A stretch of 64,000 nucleotides of DNA, from assembly GCA_963820965.1 (NCBI GenBank), contig CAWGCC010000007.1:66903-130902 (forward strand), in the 5' to 3' direction. Source of the stretch: DATEDA01 sp963820965. GTDB lineage: Bacteria > Pseudomonadota > Gammaproteobacteria > Burkholderiales > SG8-39. A model generated the notes under the pieces. It did not search any database. It had not been told where the DNA came from and saw only the letters and a list, made by a program, of their open reading frames with translations. The translations under genes were made by a program, and so were the position numbers. Of this stretch, positions 43,972-54,284 are shown piece by piece (positions within the stretch are counted from its first letter, which is position 1; every line of letters begins with the position of its first letter).

Positions 43972-44803
43972 GTGCTAGTCAATCGTTACCTCGCCCCGGA
44001 CCTTTTTAAGGGCAAGACGGTCTTCGTCACCGGCGGCGGCAGCGGCATCAACCTCGGCGTCGCGAAGAACTTCGCCGCGCTCGGCGCCAACATCGCGATC
44101 TGCGGCCGCACGCAGAGCAAACTCGACGCTGCGGCCGAAGAACTGCGCGCACTCGACGCCCGCGTCTGCGCGGTCGCTGCCGATGTGCGCGACTTCGCGG
44201 CGCTGGAAGCAGCCTTCGCGCGCAGCAATGACGAGTTCGGCCCGATGGACGTGCTGGTCTGCGGCGCGGCGGGCAACTTCGTTGTGCCGGCGGAGCAGCT
44301 CTCGCCGAACGGCTTCAAGACCGTGATCGACATCGACCTCCTCGGCTCGTTTAACGCGTCGCGCGCCGCCTTCGAGCAGCTGCGGCAGACGCGCGGCTGC
44401 CTGATCTACATCTCGGCCGGCATGGCCTATATGCCGCATGCGTTCCAGGTGCATGTCGGCGCGGCCAAGGCCGGCATCGACATGCTGATGAAGAACCTGG
44501 CGCTCGAATGGGGCCGGCACGGCATCCGCGCCAACAGCATCGTTCCGGGCCCGATCGAAGGGACCGAGGGTCTGCAGCCGCTTGACCGATGCGGCGCAGA
44601 AGCAGGCCTTTCTCGATGCGGTCCCGCTGCGCCGCTTCGGCAGCGTCGACGACATCGGCCAGACCGCTGCCTTTCTCGCCTCGCCGCTGGCCGCGTACAT
44701 CACGGGCTGCGTTGTCGTTTGCGACGGCGGCCAGAACTTGCCCGGGTCGGCGCTGTTCAATATCGGCGCGGAGCGGATGCTGCGAAGCCAGGCCGGCGGC
44801 TGA
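43972..44803 (+). pseudogene. 2,4-dienoyl-CoA reductase-like SDR, apparent +1 frameshift
   Basis: Frame one starts with GTG and has VFVTGGGSGINLGVAKNFAA (cofactor site), VLVCGAAGNFVVPAEQLSPN, and AFQVHVGAAKAGIDMLMKNL followed by LEWGRHGIRANSIVPGPIEG. Instead of the usual Tyr-xxx-Lys it has H-V-G-A-A-K, as in the 2,4-dienoyl-CoA reductase branch. After one extra base near 44578 the chain continues LTDAAQKQAFLDAVPLRRFG to the end at 44803, about 277 residues in all. That branch reduces dienoyl-CoA during oxidation of unsaturated acids with NADPH. It pairs with the dienoyl-CoA isomerase-like gene downstream. Confidence 0.8.
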
Positions 44804-44912
44804 CACCGCAGCGCGCACCGCCTTGCACATTTGGCAGGTCAGTTCCGGACGCCGCGCATGGCGGCGAAAGAAGGGTGTTTCCATCAAGCGGCACAGTGGG
44901 CAGGAGAACGCA

Positions 44913-45731
44913 ATGATCATGAACCTCGAAACCTTGAATGTGGCGCTCGCCGATGGCGTCGTCACGGTCGAGCTCAATCGGCCCGACAAGGCAAATGCCA
45001 TGAGTGCTCAGATGTGGGTCGATATCGGCATCGCCTTCCGGGCGGTCGATGAGACACCCGAGGCGCGCGTGGCGGTCGTCCGCGGTCGCGGCAAGAATTT
45101 CACGGCCGGCATCGACCTCGGCTTGCTGGCAGGCTTGAAGAATCAGGTTGGCGACGACTGCGAAGGCCGCATGCGCGAAAAGCTGCGCCGAAAGATCCTC
45201 GAACTGCAGGATGCGCTGAACGCGATTGAGCGCTGCCGCAAGCCGGTGATCGCGGCCATTCACGGCGCCTGCGTCGGCGGGGGCATTGATCTCATCACGT
45301 GCTGCGATATGCGTTATGCCTCGACCGACGCCTACTTCTCCGTCAGGGAGATCGAAGTCGGTATGACGGCTGATGTGGGCACGCTGCAGCGCTTGCCCAA
45401 GCTCGTGCCTGACGGCATTGCGCGCGAGCTCGCCTACACCGGGCGTAGGTTCGACGCGGCCGAGGCGCGCGAAATCGGATTGCTGAATCGGCTATTCGAC
45501 TCCGCCGAGAGCCTGCAACAGGGTGTGGCGGAGATCGCGTCGACCATCGCCGCGAAATCGCCGCTTTCAATCCGCGGGATCAAGGAGATGGTCGTTTACG
45601 CGCGCGATCATTCCGTGGCGGACGGTCTGAACTACGTCGCCACGTGGAACGCCGCGATGCTTTTGTCGGAGGACCTGTCCGAAGCCATGACCGCGTCGAT
45701 CGAGAAGCGAGCCGCCAAGTTCAGAGACTAG
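44913..45731 (+). CDS. Enoyl-CoA hydratase/isomerase, dienoyl-CoA isomerase (ECH1)-like
   Basis: A 272-residue crotonase-fold enzyme. The oxyanion loop is GKNFTAGIDLGLLAG and the core is IHGACVGGGIDLITCCDMRY. The motif REIEVGMTADVGTLQRLPK contains the Glu and Asp that in delta3,5-delta2,4-dienoyl-CoA isomerase (ECH1) move the double bonds, so an isomerase role fits better than simple hydration. The start at 44913 has AGGAG upstream. Together with the reductase-like SDR before it, it could process unsaturated acyl-CoA or ring-derived dienoyl-CoA. The C-terminus SIEKRAAKFRD is normal. Confidence 0.87.
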   Translation: MIMNLETLNVALADGVVTVELNRPDKANAMSAQMWVDIGIAFRAVDETPEARVAVVRGRGKNFTAGIDLGLLAGLKNQVGDDCEGRMREKLRRKILELQDALNAIERCRKPVIAAIHGACVGGGIDLITCCDMRYASTDAYFSVREIEVGMTADVGTLQRLPKLVPDGIARELAYTGRRFDAAEAREIGLLNRLFDSAESLQQGVAEIASTIAAKSPLSIRGIKEMVVYARDHSVADGLNYVATWNAAMLLSEDLSEAMTASIEKRAAKFRD

Positions 45732-45807
45732 AACCTAAGCCGGCAAAGCCGGAACCAAACAAAGTAATACGATGGCCACCACCCCACCTGTGGCGAGGTG
45801 ACCGACC

Positions 45808-46222
45808 ATGGCCGCCGTTGCGTTGACTGATCGCTAGGCCGCGAACCTGTACGGTGTGCTTTCGTGCTACGACCGCATCATCATCACCGGTACGTTGCCG
45901 GGAGCGTGCTACGCGGGCGGGATGACGAGTTTTCTGTTCTCGCGCGGCATCCGCATCTTCGACTACCCGCGCTTTGCCGAGCCGCTGCGCGAGCGCATCC
46001 GAGAACGCGCCCAGGAGGTCAGTGAAGCCAACGACGTGCGCATCGAGCACGTCAACAAGAGCCATGTCCGCAAGGAGGATTTGCCGGGGTGCTGGCCGTT
46101 CGCGGCGACGCCCCCGGGCTTGTCCACGTCATCTGGCCATGGAGAGCTGTCCGAGCTACAAGCCGTGGCTGAACAAGGCCAACGGCCGTGTCTTCCTGCG
46201 TCCGGACACCGGCAAGTGCGGT
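45808..46222 (+). pseudogene. Decayed gene of a conserved unknown family
   Basis: The start MAAVALTDR is followed at codon 10 by TAG, after which the homology goes on: AANLYGVLSCYDRIIITGTL, GMTSFLFSRGIRIFDYPRFA and RIEHVNKSHVRKED. Two more frame changes lead through VLAVRGDAPGLVHVI to MESCPSYKPWLNKANGRVFL, and the match ends abruptly at RPDTGKC near 46222. I recognise it as the first third of a family of about 500-600 residues without known function. The remainder is missing; the minus-strand photolyase-related fragment begins exactly there. Confidence 0.6.
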
Positions 46223-46694
46223 AGAAGTACTCCATGCGCAGTGACTTGCGCGCCTTGGCATGTGCGGCGAATTCGCGGACGCTGCAGAGGAAGTGGCGGT
46301 CCTCCCGGATGTCAAGCGGCAGGCCATTGGCTTCGGCCACGGCCTTGATCACCTGCAGCACGCGCCAGTCACCTGGTTCGGTCACGACCAGGCGGTCAGG
46401 CCGCAGGCGCAGGACATCGGCCTGCAACTGCGCGCCCAGACTACCGCAGTTGCCCGGAGTATCCAGACGGCAGTAGTGAAGTGGGCGGCCGGCGGTGCGC
46501 AGGGCCAGCGCGAAGTGCCGCATGGCGGCGAGGAACATCACCGTGCGCGGTTTGCTCGACCACACGTGGGTCGACTCTTCAGCCGCCTCGGCCATCCACA
46601 CGGCGTCGAGGTCGGCATCGAAGCCATCGAACGCCGCCGCATCGAGATCGAGCTGGTCGCCCAGCACGACGATCAAGTTGCGCAGTTCAGCCAC
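46223..46694 (-). pseudogene. Photolyase/cryptochrome-related protein, C-terminally truncated
   Basis: From GTG at 46694 the chain starts MAELRNLIVVLGDQLDLDAA and continues through VWMAEAAEESTHVWSSKPRT, FLAAMRHFA, RPDRLVVTEPGDWRVLQVIK and REDRHFLCSVREFAAHAK to KSLRMEYFYR. This is the N-terminal antenna-domain part of the deoxyribodipyrimidine-photolyase-related family (normally about 500 residues). At about 46222 the homology stops and the frame enters the antisense of another decayed gene. The FAD-binding part is absent, so it cannot repair DNA. Its start overlaps the DUF2256 gene, the usual partner. Confidence 0.75.
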
Positions 46695-46854
46695 GCGCAA
46701 CCTTGTTGCGTCGGCAGGCTTCAGAGCAGTACCTGACGTCGTCCCAGTTCTTCGCCCAGCGACCGCGCCAGCTCATGACCAGGCCGCAAGCCACACAAGG
46801 CCTGCTCGGCAACGCGGCCTTGTTACCGGGAAAGCCTGCGCGGCGCAGCGTCAC
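46687..46854 (-). CDS. DUF2256 zinc-finger-like small protein
   Basis: A 55-residue protein from GTG at 46854: after FPGNKAALPSRPC it reads PCVACGLVMSWRGRWAKNWD and VRYCSEACRRNK. Four cysteines in CxxC...CxxxC form a probable zinc site, and WRGRWAKNWDDVRYCSEACR is the DUF2256 signature. The family is often encoded beside photolyase/cryptochrome-related genes, as here, where the two frames overlap by a few bases. Function unknown. It is below the usual length cut-off of gene finders. Confidence 0.75.
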   Translation of the reverse strand: MTLRRAGFPGNKAALPSRPCVACGLVMSWRGRWAKNWDDVRYCSEACRRNKVARG

Positions 46855-46882
46855 CGTGAGGCCTCGCGGCCGGCAGGCGTGA

Positions 46883-47191
46883 TCACGCCTTCTTCGCCCA
46901 GGCGTTGCACCAGCCGGCCGCCGTCACCTGCTTGGTACCAAACAGCGGGCAGCCGCCGGCCTTGTCAGCCGCCTTGCCCTGAAAGAGCGCGCAGTTGACG
47001 CAGTTTTGGCCAGCAACGAACTTCGGGAACTTCTTGGCGTCGACGCGCTTGGCATCGGCCACATAGCCCAGCGCTACGGCCTGGGCGTCTTTTTCGTCGA
47101 GAAGGGCCTGAGCCCGTACGCGAGTGGCGAGCGCCGTGCCAGCGGCAGCAATGGTCATCAGGGACACACGACGGGACAGGGGCAGGTTCAT
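46883..47191 (-). CDS. High-potential iron-sulfur protein (HiPIP)
   Basis: A 102-residue periplasmic electron carrier. The N-terminus LSRRVSLMTIAAAGTALATR is a Tat-type signal, as expected for a protein folded around its cluster before export. Four cysteines (C64, C67, C81, C95; spacing 2, 13, 13) bind one [4Fe-4S] cluster working between +2 and +3 states, and GWCNAW at the end is typical. It can carry electrons to a terminal oxidase or a photosynthetic reaction centre in relatives; no such genes are in the window. ATG at 47191 is chosen to start the signal peptide. Confidence 0.93.
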   Translation of the reverse strand: MNLPLSRRVSLMTIAAAGTALATRVRAQALLDEKDAQAVALGYVADAKRVDAKKFPKFVAGQNCVNCALFQGKAADKAGGCPLFGTKQVTAAGWCNAWAKKA

Positions 47192-47302
47192 GGAAACTCC
47201 TTGGGAGGGTGGTGGGATGAAAGGAAACACCCGTCCGGCGCGCGAAGATCCCGCGCAAATAGGGCGACGGCCCTTTCGGATCCGCCGCTGCGACGGAACG
47301 CG

Positions 47303-47336
47303 AAAACCCGCCCGGCGGGGAGGATGCCGGGCGGGG
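47303..47336 (-). terminator. Terminator after the fasciclin gene
   Basis: On the minus strand a 10-bp GC-rich stem (CCCGCCCGGC / GCCGGGCGGG) with a 9-nt loop runs into TTTT, 30 bp after the fasciclin stop. Confidence 0.8.
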
Positions 47337-47366
47337 TGCTGCTACTGCCAGAACTACTGCAACGAC

Positions 47367-47831
47367 TCACTTCGGCAGGACGACAGTGTCGATGACGTGA
47401 ATGACGCCGTTGGAGGCGACGATGTCGGTCTTGACGACCTTCGCGTTGTTGACCATTACGGCGCCGCCCTTGATGCTCACGGTCAGCGACTGGCCCTGGA
47501 CGGTCTTCACCGCGCCCGGCTTCACCTGCGCCGCCATCACCTCGCCCGGGACGACGTGGTAGGTGAGGACGGCGGCGAGCTTCTGCTTGTCATTCAGCAG
47601 CGCTTCCAGCGTGCCGGCCGGCAGCTTGGCGAACGCCTCGTCGGTGGGCGCGAACACGGTGAACGGGCCCTTGCCCTTCAGCGTGTCGACCAGGCCGGCT
47701 TCCTGCACGGCCTTTACCAGGGTGTTGAACTGGCCCGCCGAGACCGCGGTGTCCACGATGTCGGCGGCAAGCGCGGCCGACGTGGCGACAGCGATAGCGG
47801 CGCCGGCGATGATGCGAAACAGTGACTTCAT
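47367..47831 (-). CDS. Secreted fasciclin-domain protein
   Basis: A 154-residue protein with a signal peptide (LFRIIAGAAIAVATSAALAA) and one FAS1 domain: FNTLVKAVQEAGLVDTLKG, GPFTVFAPTDEAFAKLP (H1 box), LTYHVVPGEVMAAQV and NGVIHVIDTVVLPK (H2 box). FAS1 domains mediate adhesion or protein contacts at the cell surface. In many proteobacteria such short secreted forms are induced by ECF sigma factors under oxidative or light stress, but I see no firm promoter here. ATG at 47831 has AAGGAG upstream. Divergent from folE2. Confidence 0.93.
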   Translation of the reverse strand: MKSLFRIIAGAAIAVATSAALAADIVDTAVSAGQFNTLVKAVQEAGLVDTLKGKGPFTVFAPTDEAFAKLPAGTLEALLNDKQKLAAVLTYHVVPGEVMAAQVKPGAVKTVQGQSLTVSIKGGAVMVNNAKVVKTDIVASNGVIHVIDTVVLPK

Positions 47832-48020
47832 GTATGACTCCTTGTCAGTGGTTGGGAGGGTTTCGTGTTGCCCACATTGGGCATCAACGCGTGATACGAC
47901 CCGGGCGCACCGTGCCGGTTTCGGGTTTTTCGAGGTCAGCACCCGAAATATTGATTGAACCGGGCGTGCGCAGGCGAGTCCTTCGGGCGTCAGTCGACTA
48001 CCCGACAAGGAAACCCTGAC

Positions 48021-48821
48021 ATGAACGCACCGGAACGCCTGCTGTTGCCGGACATCCAGTCGCTGCCCGATCAGCGCGCCATCGCCATCGACCGCGTGGG
48101 CATCCGCGGGCTGCGGCATCCCATCAGCGCGACCGCCGCCGGCGGCGCGGCGGTACCGACCATCGCCACCGTGGACATGTCGGTTGCGCTGCCCGCGACG
48201 GCCAAGGGCACGCACATGTCGCGCTTCCTGGAGGTGCTGCAGGAGCACGGGGGCGAGATTGCCGTCGCCACGCTGCCGGGCCTGCTGCGCGCCATGCTGC
48301 GCCGGCTCGAGGCGCGGGAGGGCGCGGTGGCGCTGCGCTTTCCGTACTTTGTGCGCAAGCGCGCGCCGGCCTCCGGCGTGGAGAGCCTGATGGACTACGA
48401 CGTGACCCTGCGCGCCAGCGGCGGCGCGCGCGCGGCGCTCCACGTCGAGGTGGAAGTGCCGGTGACGAGCCTGTGCCCGTGCTCGAAGGAGATCTCGGCG
48501 TACGGCGCGCACAACCAGCGCTCCGCCGTGTCGATCGCGGCCGAGCTCGCGGCGCCGCTCGCGCCCGAGGACCTGATCGCGATGGCGGAGCGCGCGGCCT
48601 CGTGCGAGCTTTACGGGCTGCTCAAGCGCCCGGACGAGAAGTACGTCACCGAGCGCGCCTACGACAATCCGAAGTTCGTCGAGGACCTGGTGCGCGATGT
48701 CGTGATCGAGCTGGAGGCCGACCCCCGCGTCGCGGCCTACCGGGTCGCGAGCGAGAACTTCGAATCGATCCATAACCACAGCGCCTATGCGGCCATCGAG
48801 CGCGACAAGCGGGCGGCTTAG
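48021..48821 (+). CDS. folE2: GTP cyclohydrolase FolE2 (type IB)
   Basis: A 266-residue enzyme that converts GTP to dihydroneopterin triphosphate, the first step of folate (and queuosine-type) synthesis. The FolE2 fold is shown by ATVDMSVALPATAKGTHMSR, the metal-site segment TSLCPCSKEISAYGAHNQRS (C152 and C154) and SCELYGLLKRPDEKYVTERA, with EDLVRDVVIELEAD and ENFESIHNHSAYAA near the end. Unlike FolE it does not strictly require zinc. ATG at 48021 begins the conserved chain. Only FolE2, not FolE, is in the window. Confidence 0.95.
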   Translation: MNAPERLLLPDIQSLPDQRAIAIDRVGIRGLRHPISATAAGGAAVPTIATVDMSVALPATAKGTHMSRFLEVLQEHGGEIAVATLPGLLRAMLRRLEAREGAVALRFPYFVRKRAPASGVESLMDYDVTLRASGGARAALHVEVEVPVTSLCPCSKEISAYGAHNQRSAVSIAAELAAPLAPEDLIAMAERAASCELYGLLKRPDEKYVTERAYDNPKFVEDLVRDVVIELEADPRVAAYRVASENFESIHNHSAYAAIERDKRAA

Positions 48822-48889
48822 CGCCACGCGCCATCGGCCGGGCCGGCGCGATTGCGCCTGGCCGCGGCATTGCTTATGCTTCATTCGCA

Positions 48890-49483
48890 ATGGCGGAAAC
48901 GGAGCAGGACGCGGAACTCGTGCGGCTCGCGCAGGCGGGCGACGCGAAGGCCTTCGAGGCGCTGGTCGTCAAGTACCAGCGGCGCATCGCGCGACACGTG
49001 GCGCGTTACCTGAAGGCGGCCGGGGACGTCCAGGACGTGGTGCAGGAGACCTTCATCCGCGCCTACCGCGGGCTCGCCTCGTTCCGGGGGGACAGCGCCT
49101 TCTACAGCTGGCTCTACCGCATCGCCACCAATACCGCGCTCTCTCACCTGAAGCGGGAACCGAACGACGTGTTGCTGGGTGACGACGCGCCCGAGGAGCG
49201 GGCCGAGGCGTTCGAGCCCGGCGTCTCCGACGCCGAGAACCCCGAGCGCACCCTCATGGCGAAGCAAATTGCGGAGACCGTGCAGCGCGCGCTCGACCGC
49301 CTGCAGCCCGAGCTCGCCGAGGCCTTGATGCTGTACGAGGTCGAGGGCAAGCCCTACGCCGAGATCGCGGGGATGCTGGGCATCCCCATCGGCACCGTGC
49401 GCACCCGCATCTTCCGGGCGCGCGAATTCATCGCCAAGCGCCTCGAGCCGGTGCTCGAGGTCCAGCGCGACCGGAGGTGGTAG
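48890..49483 (+). CDS. rpoE: RpoE-type ECF sigma factor
   Basis: A 197-residue ECF sigma factor of the RpoE group, which reads envelope-stress promoters. Region 2 is DAKAFEALVVKYQRRIARHV and VVQETFIRAYRGLASFRGDS with AFYSWLYRIATNTALSHLK; region 4 is LQPELAEALMLYEVEGKPYA, EIAGMLGIPIGTVRTRIFRA and REFIAKRLEPVL. The next gene, 2 bp later, is an RseA-like anti-sigma factor, the normal partner. Downstream partners rseB and mucD are not here; the sequence after the anti-sigma gene is debris. Confidence 0.94.
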   Translation: MAETEQDAELVRLAQAGDAKAFEALVVKYQRRIARHVARYLKAAGDVQDVVQETFIRAYRGLASFRGDSAFYSWLYRIATNTALSHLKREPNDVLLGDDAPEERAEAFEPGVSDAENPERTLMAKQIAETVQRALDRLQPELAEALMLYEVEGKPYAEIAGMLGIPIGTVRTRIFRAREFIAKRLEPVLEVQRDRRW

Positions 49484-49485
49484 CC

Positions 49486-49728
49486 ATGTCGCTCAAGGTA
49501 TCCCTGCTGCTCGACGGCCAGCTCGCTCCAGGCGAGGTGAAAGCCGCGCTCGAAGAAACCGCCGCCGACCCGCGGCTGCGAGACCGTTACACGATCTACG
49601 GCCTGGTGGGCGACGTCCTGCGCGGCAACAGCACGCCGGACGACGGCTTCAGCGCGCGCATTTTCGAGCGCCTGCGGCGGGATGGCGCGAGGATCGAGAA
49701 GGGCTTCGATCCGCTGGAAGACCAGTGA
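49486..49728 (+). CDS. RseA-like anti-sigma factor, N-terminal domain only
   Basis: An 80-residue protein matching the cytoplasmic sigma-binding domain of RseA: LKVSLLLDGQLAPGEVKAAL, RDRYTIYGLVGDVLRGNSTP and DGFSARIFERLRRDGARIEK. RseA normally has about 180-200 residues with a membrane helix and a periplasmic domain that respond to proteolysis. Here the chain ends with FDPLEDQ and has no membrane segment, so release of the sigma factor by regulated membrane proteolysis would not work. It may be truncated by the rearrangement just downstream, or be a natural soluble form. ATG at 49486 is preceded by GGAGG. Confidence 0.78.
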   Translation: MSLKVSLLLDGQLAPGEVKAALEETAADPRLRDRYTIYGLVGDVLRGNSTPDDGFSARIFERLRRDGARIEKGFDPLEDQ

Positions 49729-49738
49729 CGGGTGACAA

Positions 49739-49894
49739 GTGACGATTGGCGCGGCGAAGAAGAAGAGGGCGCCGCGCCATCACCACTCGGTCTACGTCGT
49801 GCACAAGGCGGGTCTCAAGGCGGGCCACTACGTGAAGAAACACTGGCTGCGGCTCATGCAGGAGCGCTACGAGCTTTACAACCCGACGCCCTAA
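49739..49894 (+). pseudogene. Internally deleted small gene remnant
   Basis: From GTG at 49739 a 51-residue frame joins APRHHHSVYVV to HKAGLKAGHYVKKHWLRLMQ and ERYELYNPTP. I recognise the second part as the middle of a GIY-YIG-like family of about 110-130 residues (HKAG...YV..YGLRL...LYE..NPMP). The segment between SVYVV and HKAG and the C-terminal part are absent, so it looks like a deletion product. Identification is from memory and uncertain. Confidence 0.45.
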
Positions 49895-50390
49895 GAAGCC
49901 CCGTTCAGATTGGCCGCCGAGCCGAAGCGCTGAATGAGGGTGACCGCGCCGGTGTGGGCTTCGCACCGTTTCAGTCCGGCTTGCTTGATCAGAAATGTCG
50001 CGATGACCCGATGAATGATTTGCAGCACCGCCGAGAGCAGCTGCGGATGGGCGGCCAACAGGATGCGCAGCGGGATCGGAAAAGACAGCACCCATTGACG
50101 CACCGGCACCCGCGGGATGACGTAGTCGACCAGGTGCGCCGCTGTTTCTGCCATGCGCCGCGCCCCGCACGACGGGCAGAACCCGCGCCGCTTGCACGAG
50201 AACGCCACCAGCTTCTCATGGGTACACGCCGCGCAGCGCAGCCGCAGAAATCCGTGGGCGAGGATGCCGCACTCGAGAAAAGCGTCGAACTCGTCTTTGA
50301 CGAACTCGGGCAACGCCGCGCCGGTCTGCGCCTCGACTTGGGCCAAGAAGGTGTCGAGGTGCTCCTGGACGAGCGGCGATGTGCAGAGGA
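49891..50390 (-). mobile_element. IS91-family transposase, N-terminal remnant
   Basis: The minus-strand frame starts near 50390 (SPLVQEHLDTFLAQVEAQTG) and runs through FVKDEFDAFLECGILAHGFL, the zinc-binding RLRCAAC...CKRRGFCPSCGARR and YVIPRVPVRQWVLSFPIPLR to LIQRFGSAANLN. There it stops, just before the HxH and tyrosine motifs that IS91 (Y2) transposases need. No ends typical of IS91 (oriIS/terIS) were recognised. The fragment lies between two other truncated genes. Confidence 0.8.
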
Positions 50391-50393
50391 CTC

Positions 50394-50790
50394 AACGTCT
50401 GCTCAAGACGACGTTCGGGCCGTGGGGCTGGCTCCCCGACCCCGTCGTCGAAGGCATCCAGAACGTACCAAAGAGGGGACCGGCGCTCTACGTCGGCAAT
50501 CACACTCTGCTCGGCGTGCTCGATGCGCCGGTGATGCTGCTTCAGCTTGCGAAGCTGCGCGGCATCACGTTGCGCAGCCTTGGAGACCGTGCGCACTTCA
50601 AGGTGCCGGGATGGCGCGATTTCATGGCGGGCGTCGGGTGCGCCGAAGGAAACGCGCGAGAACTGCACGGGGTTCATGCAGTTGCGCGAGCAGATCCTCG
50701 TCTTTCGTGGCGGTGGAGGAGAGGTGTCCAAGCGCAAGGGAGAGCAGTACACGCTGCGCTGGAAGGAGCGGGTCGTGTGCTCCGCTAATA
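50394..50790 (+). pseudogene. Acyltransferase (PlsC/DGAT2-like) remnant with +1 frameshift
   Basis: The frame reads LLKTTFGPWGWLPDPVVEGI, RGPALYVGNHTLLGVLDAPV and VPGWRDFMAGVGCAEG. One extra base near 50651 shifts it to TRENCTGFMQLREQILVFRG and KRKGEQYTLRWKERV. VGNHTLLG...D corresponds to the NHxxxxD acyltransferase box with altered ending, and VFRGGGGEV to the FPGGxRE motif with Pro changed to Arg. The chain then ends without its C-terminal third. It would otherwise transfer an acyl group to a lipid acceptor. Confidence 0.65.
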
Positions 50791-51009
50791 CTCGATCGGC
50801 GCCGCTCTGGCCTTCTTAATGCCTCCGGAATCAGCTATGGCATGATTCGGGGCGTGATTGCGCTCGCTCGCCGTTGCCCGTCAACTGTTGGCGGACGCAC
50901 ACGAGCAGCAGGAGCGCCTGATCGCCCGACGCAAGGAGCTGCCTGCGGTCCTGCTCAGTGGCGCATCCCTGCGACGAGGGCTCCCTGCGCGGCGCTGTGC
51001 GTTAATCGG

Positions 51010-51129
51010 GTCCGCGCCGCTTCTCGCTCGCGAACGACGTCAACGACACGGAAGCGACCGCAAAGTACGCTGACGGGATTCTCGAGCTCACGCTGCCGAA
51101 AAAGGAGACGACGGCGGCCAAGCGGGCGA
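51010..51129 (+). pseudogene. Hsp20 small-heat-shock-protein C-terminal fragment
   Basis: About 40 codons read RRFSLANDVNDTEATAKYAD and GILELTLPKKETTAAKRAIS, which is the end of an alpha-crystallin-type Hsp20 domain (the L-T-L-P-K-K motif closes the family). The rest of the gene is missing upstream. Between 50791 and 51009 nothing is recognisable. Confidence 0.65.
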
Positions 51130-51185
51130 TATCGACGGGCACCTCGACCGGGAACCCGTGGCGCGTCGGCGGTCAATGGGCCCGG

Positions 51186-51524
51186 CTACTTGAAGCTGAG
51201 CACATACTCGGCGAGCACCTCCGCCTCTTCCTTGCTCACCGGCACTCGCGCCGACGGCGAAGGCATCCTGGTCGCTCCCCAGTGATACGCAACTCCCGGA
51301 ACATCGGTTCCGGTCTGGATGGCCCGGGCCAGAATCGTCTTGGCGTCGTTTATTCCCTTGAAGCGTCGCGCGATGTCCCTGAACGAGGGCCCGATCAGTT
51401 GCGACTTGGCATCGTGGCAGGTGAAACATTGCTTCGCCTTGGCAAGAGCAGCCGCGTCCCCGGCCATGGCCGGACTCGTCAGCGCGCCTGCACTGAGTAT
51501 CAATGCGATTATCGACCTGTTCAT
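51186..51524 (-). CDS. Class I cytochrome c
   Basis: A 112-residue periplasmic monohaem cytochrome. The signal peptide (SIIALILSAGALTSPAMA) is followed by the haem motif CFTCH (residues 33-37) and, on the far side, M87 in GATRMPSPS as the expected axial ligand. Length and layout match cytochrome c551/c552, which shuttle electrons to oxidases or other reductases. ATG at 51524 begins the signal peptide. It is downstream of the glycogen phosphorylase gene in the same direction, with no evident link in function. Confidence 0.92.
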   Translation of the reverse strand: MNRSIIALILSAGALTSPAMAGDAAALAKAKQCFTCHDAKSQLIGPSFRDIARRFKGINDAKTILARAIQTGTDVPGVAYHWGATRMPSPSARVPVSKEEAEVLAEYVLSFK

Positions 51525-51667
51525 GTTGCCTCCTTTCCACTGCGTATCAACGAAACAATGCGCCGATATTTTCTGCCGCACGTGGCCAGACCCGCAAGTT
51601 TGGGGTCCACCAGCATCTCCTTCGTGGCGGGCTTGCCTGCGAGAGGGGAGATCGTCATCGGGTTCCC

Positions 51668-54211
<2,544 letters not shown>

Positions 54212-54284
54212 CTGCATCTCCTTCGTGATACGTTGGATCGTGTGGATCTCAACCATGCGATGGGCGCCGCAGCCGCGGATGTCG

